Assembly (NCBI RefSeq): GCF_040822065.1 | Contig: NZ_CP162005.1 | Span: forward strand, 620,001-684,000 | Reading direction: 5' to 3' | DNA length: 64,000 nucleotides | Origin: Pedobacter sp. WC2423 | GTDB taxonomy: Bacteria; Bacteroidota; Bacteroidia; Sphingobacteriales; Sphingobacteriaceae | Shown here: piece after piece, positions 63,962-64,000 of the stretch | Numbering within the stretch: the stretch's first letter is position 1 | Layout of the letters: the number at the start of each line of letters is the position of its first letter | The notes under the pieces: model-generated | Told to the model about the DNA's origin: nothing | Database searches by the model: none | What the model saw: the letters and a program-made list of their open reading frames with translations, nothing else | Program-made: the position numbers and the translations under genes

Positions 63962-64000
63962 AATACGATCAGGCTAAACATTTTTTTACCTGATCGTATT
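63962..64000. terminator. Hairpin at the window end
   Basis: AATACGATCAGG (63962-63973) pairs perfectly with CCTGATCGTATT (63989-64000) around a T-rich loop. The stem may go on past the window. It lies about 100 bp after the cyclase stop and could terminate it. Confidence 0.55.

Noticed and set aside
1..64000. tRNA or rRNA genes, CRISPR arrays, insertion sequences
   Set aside because: No cloverleaf-like segments, regularly spaced repeats or transposase-like frames were seen on reading; a dedicated tool could still find a short item.

Overview
The window looks like chromosomal DNA of a Bacteroidota bacterium of the Sphingobacteriaceae type, most like Pedobacter. The evidence is a SusC/SusD pair, TonB receptors with an N-terminal carboxypeptidase-regulatory-like domain, many secreted glycoside hydrolases, AT-rich intergenic DNA with TAnnTTTG promoter motifs instead of sigma70-type boxes, weak ribosome binding sites, and many perfect hairpin terminators. 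I see no rRNA, tRNA, CRISPR array, insertion sequence or phage gene.

Layout. 1-8 kb holds the end of an unknown gene, a DinB-like protein, an orphan MASE3-PAS histidine kinase, a cell-wall amidase, a small lipoprotein, an orphan ExbD, an Lrp/EamA exporter pair, a secreted basic protein and a HAD phosphatase. 8-14 kb holds a large TonB receptor and a lipoprotein/alpha-amylase operon with a perfect LacI-type operator. 14-16 kb holds two proteins of unknown function and a DUF421 membrane protein. 16-26.7 kb is a polysaccharide utilisation locus: ROK regulator, SusC, SusD, GH29 fucosidase and PA14-containing GH3. 26.8-38.9 kb is mixed metabolism: two coupled amidohydrolase-like genes, a serine hydrolase, a thioesterase, an Lrp regulator divergent from metE, and DUF4256. 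39-44.6 kb holds a second TonB receptor, azoR divergent from an HxlR regulator, and a cation/proton antiporter. 44.7-55.8 kb is a second glycan-degrading cluster without SusC/D: CE1-like esterase, GH3, GH92, a possible glycosyltransferase-like protein and GH106. 55.9-63.9 kb is a TetR/pentapeptide-repeat unit divergent from a complete RND efflux operon, followed by a class III nucleotide cyclase.

How they work together. The ROK locus should bind and import a fucose-containing oligosaccharide while GH29 and GH3 trim it; a terminator after susD suggests the transport pair is made in excess over the enzymes. In the second cluster the divergent GH3 and GH92 genes carry the same ATGTACATACA element in opposite orientation, so one unseen, possibly GntR-type, regulator may control both. 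The RND operon, its TetR repressor and a Qnr/McbG-like pentapeptide protein look like a drug-response module.

No wholly new system is obvious. The least explained items are the three amidohydrolase modules of which only one keeps the HxH metal site, the HTKG/NFWYARASY protein at 51.4 kb, the 14.1-16.1 kb cluster with YD-like motifs, the metE leader, the 24-bp hairpin before the ROK gene, and the cyclase behind the efflux operon. Family assignments come from reading motifs, not from database searches.
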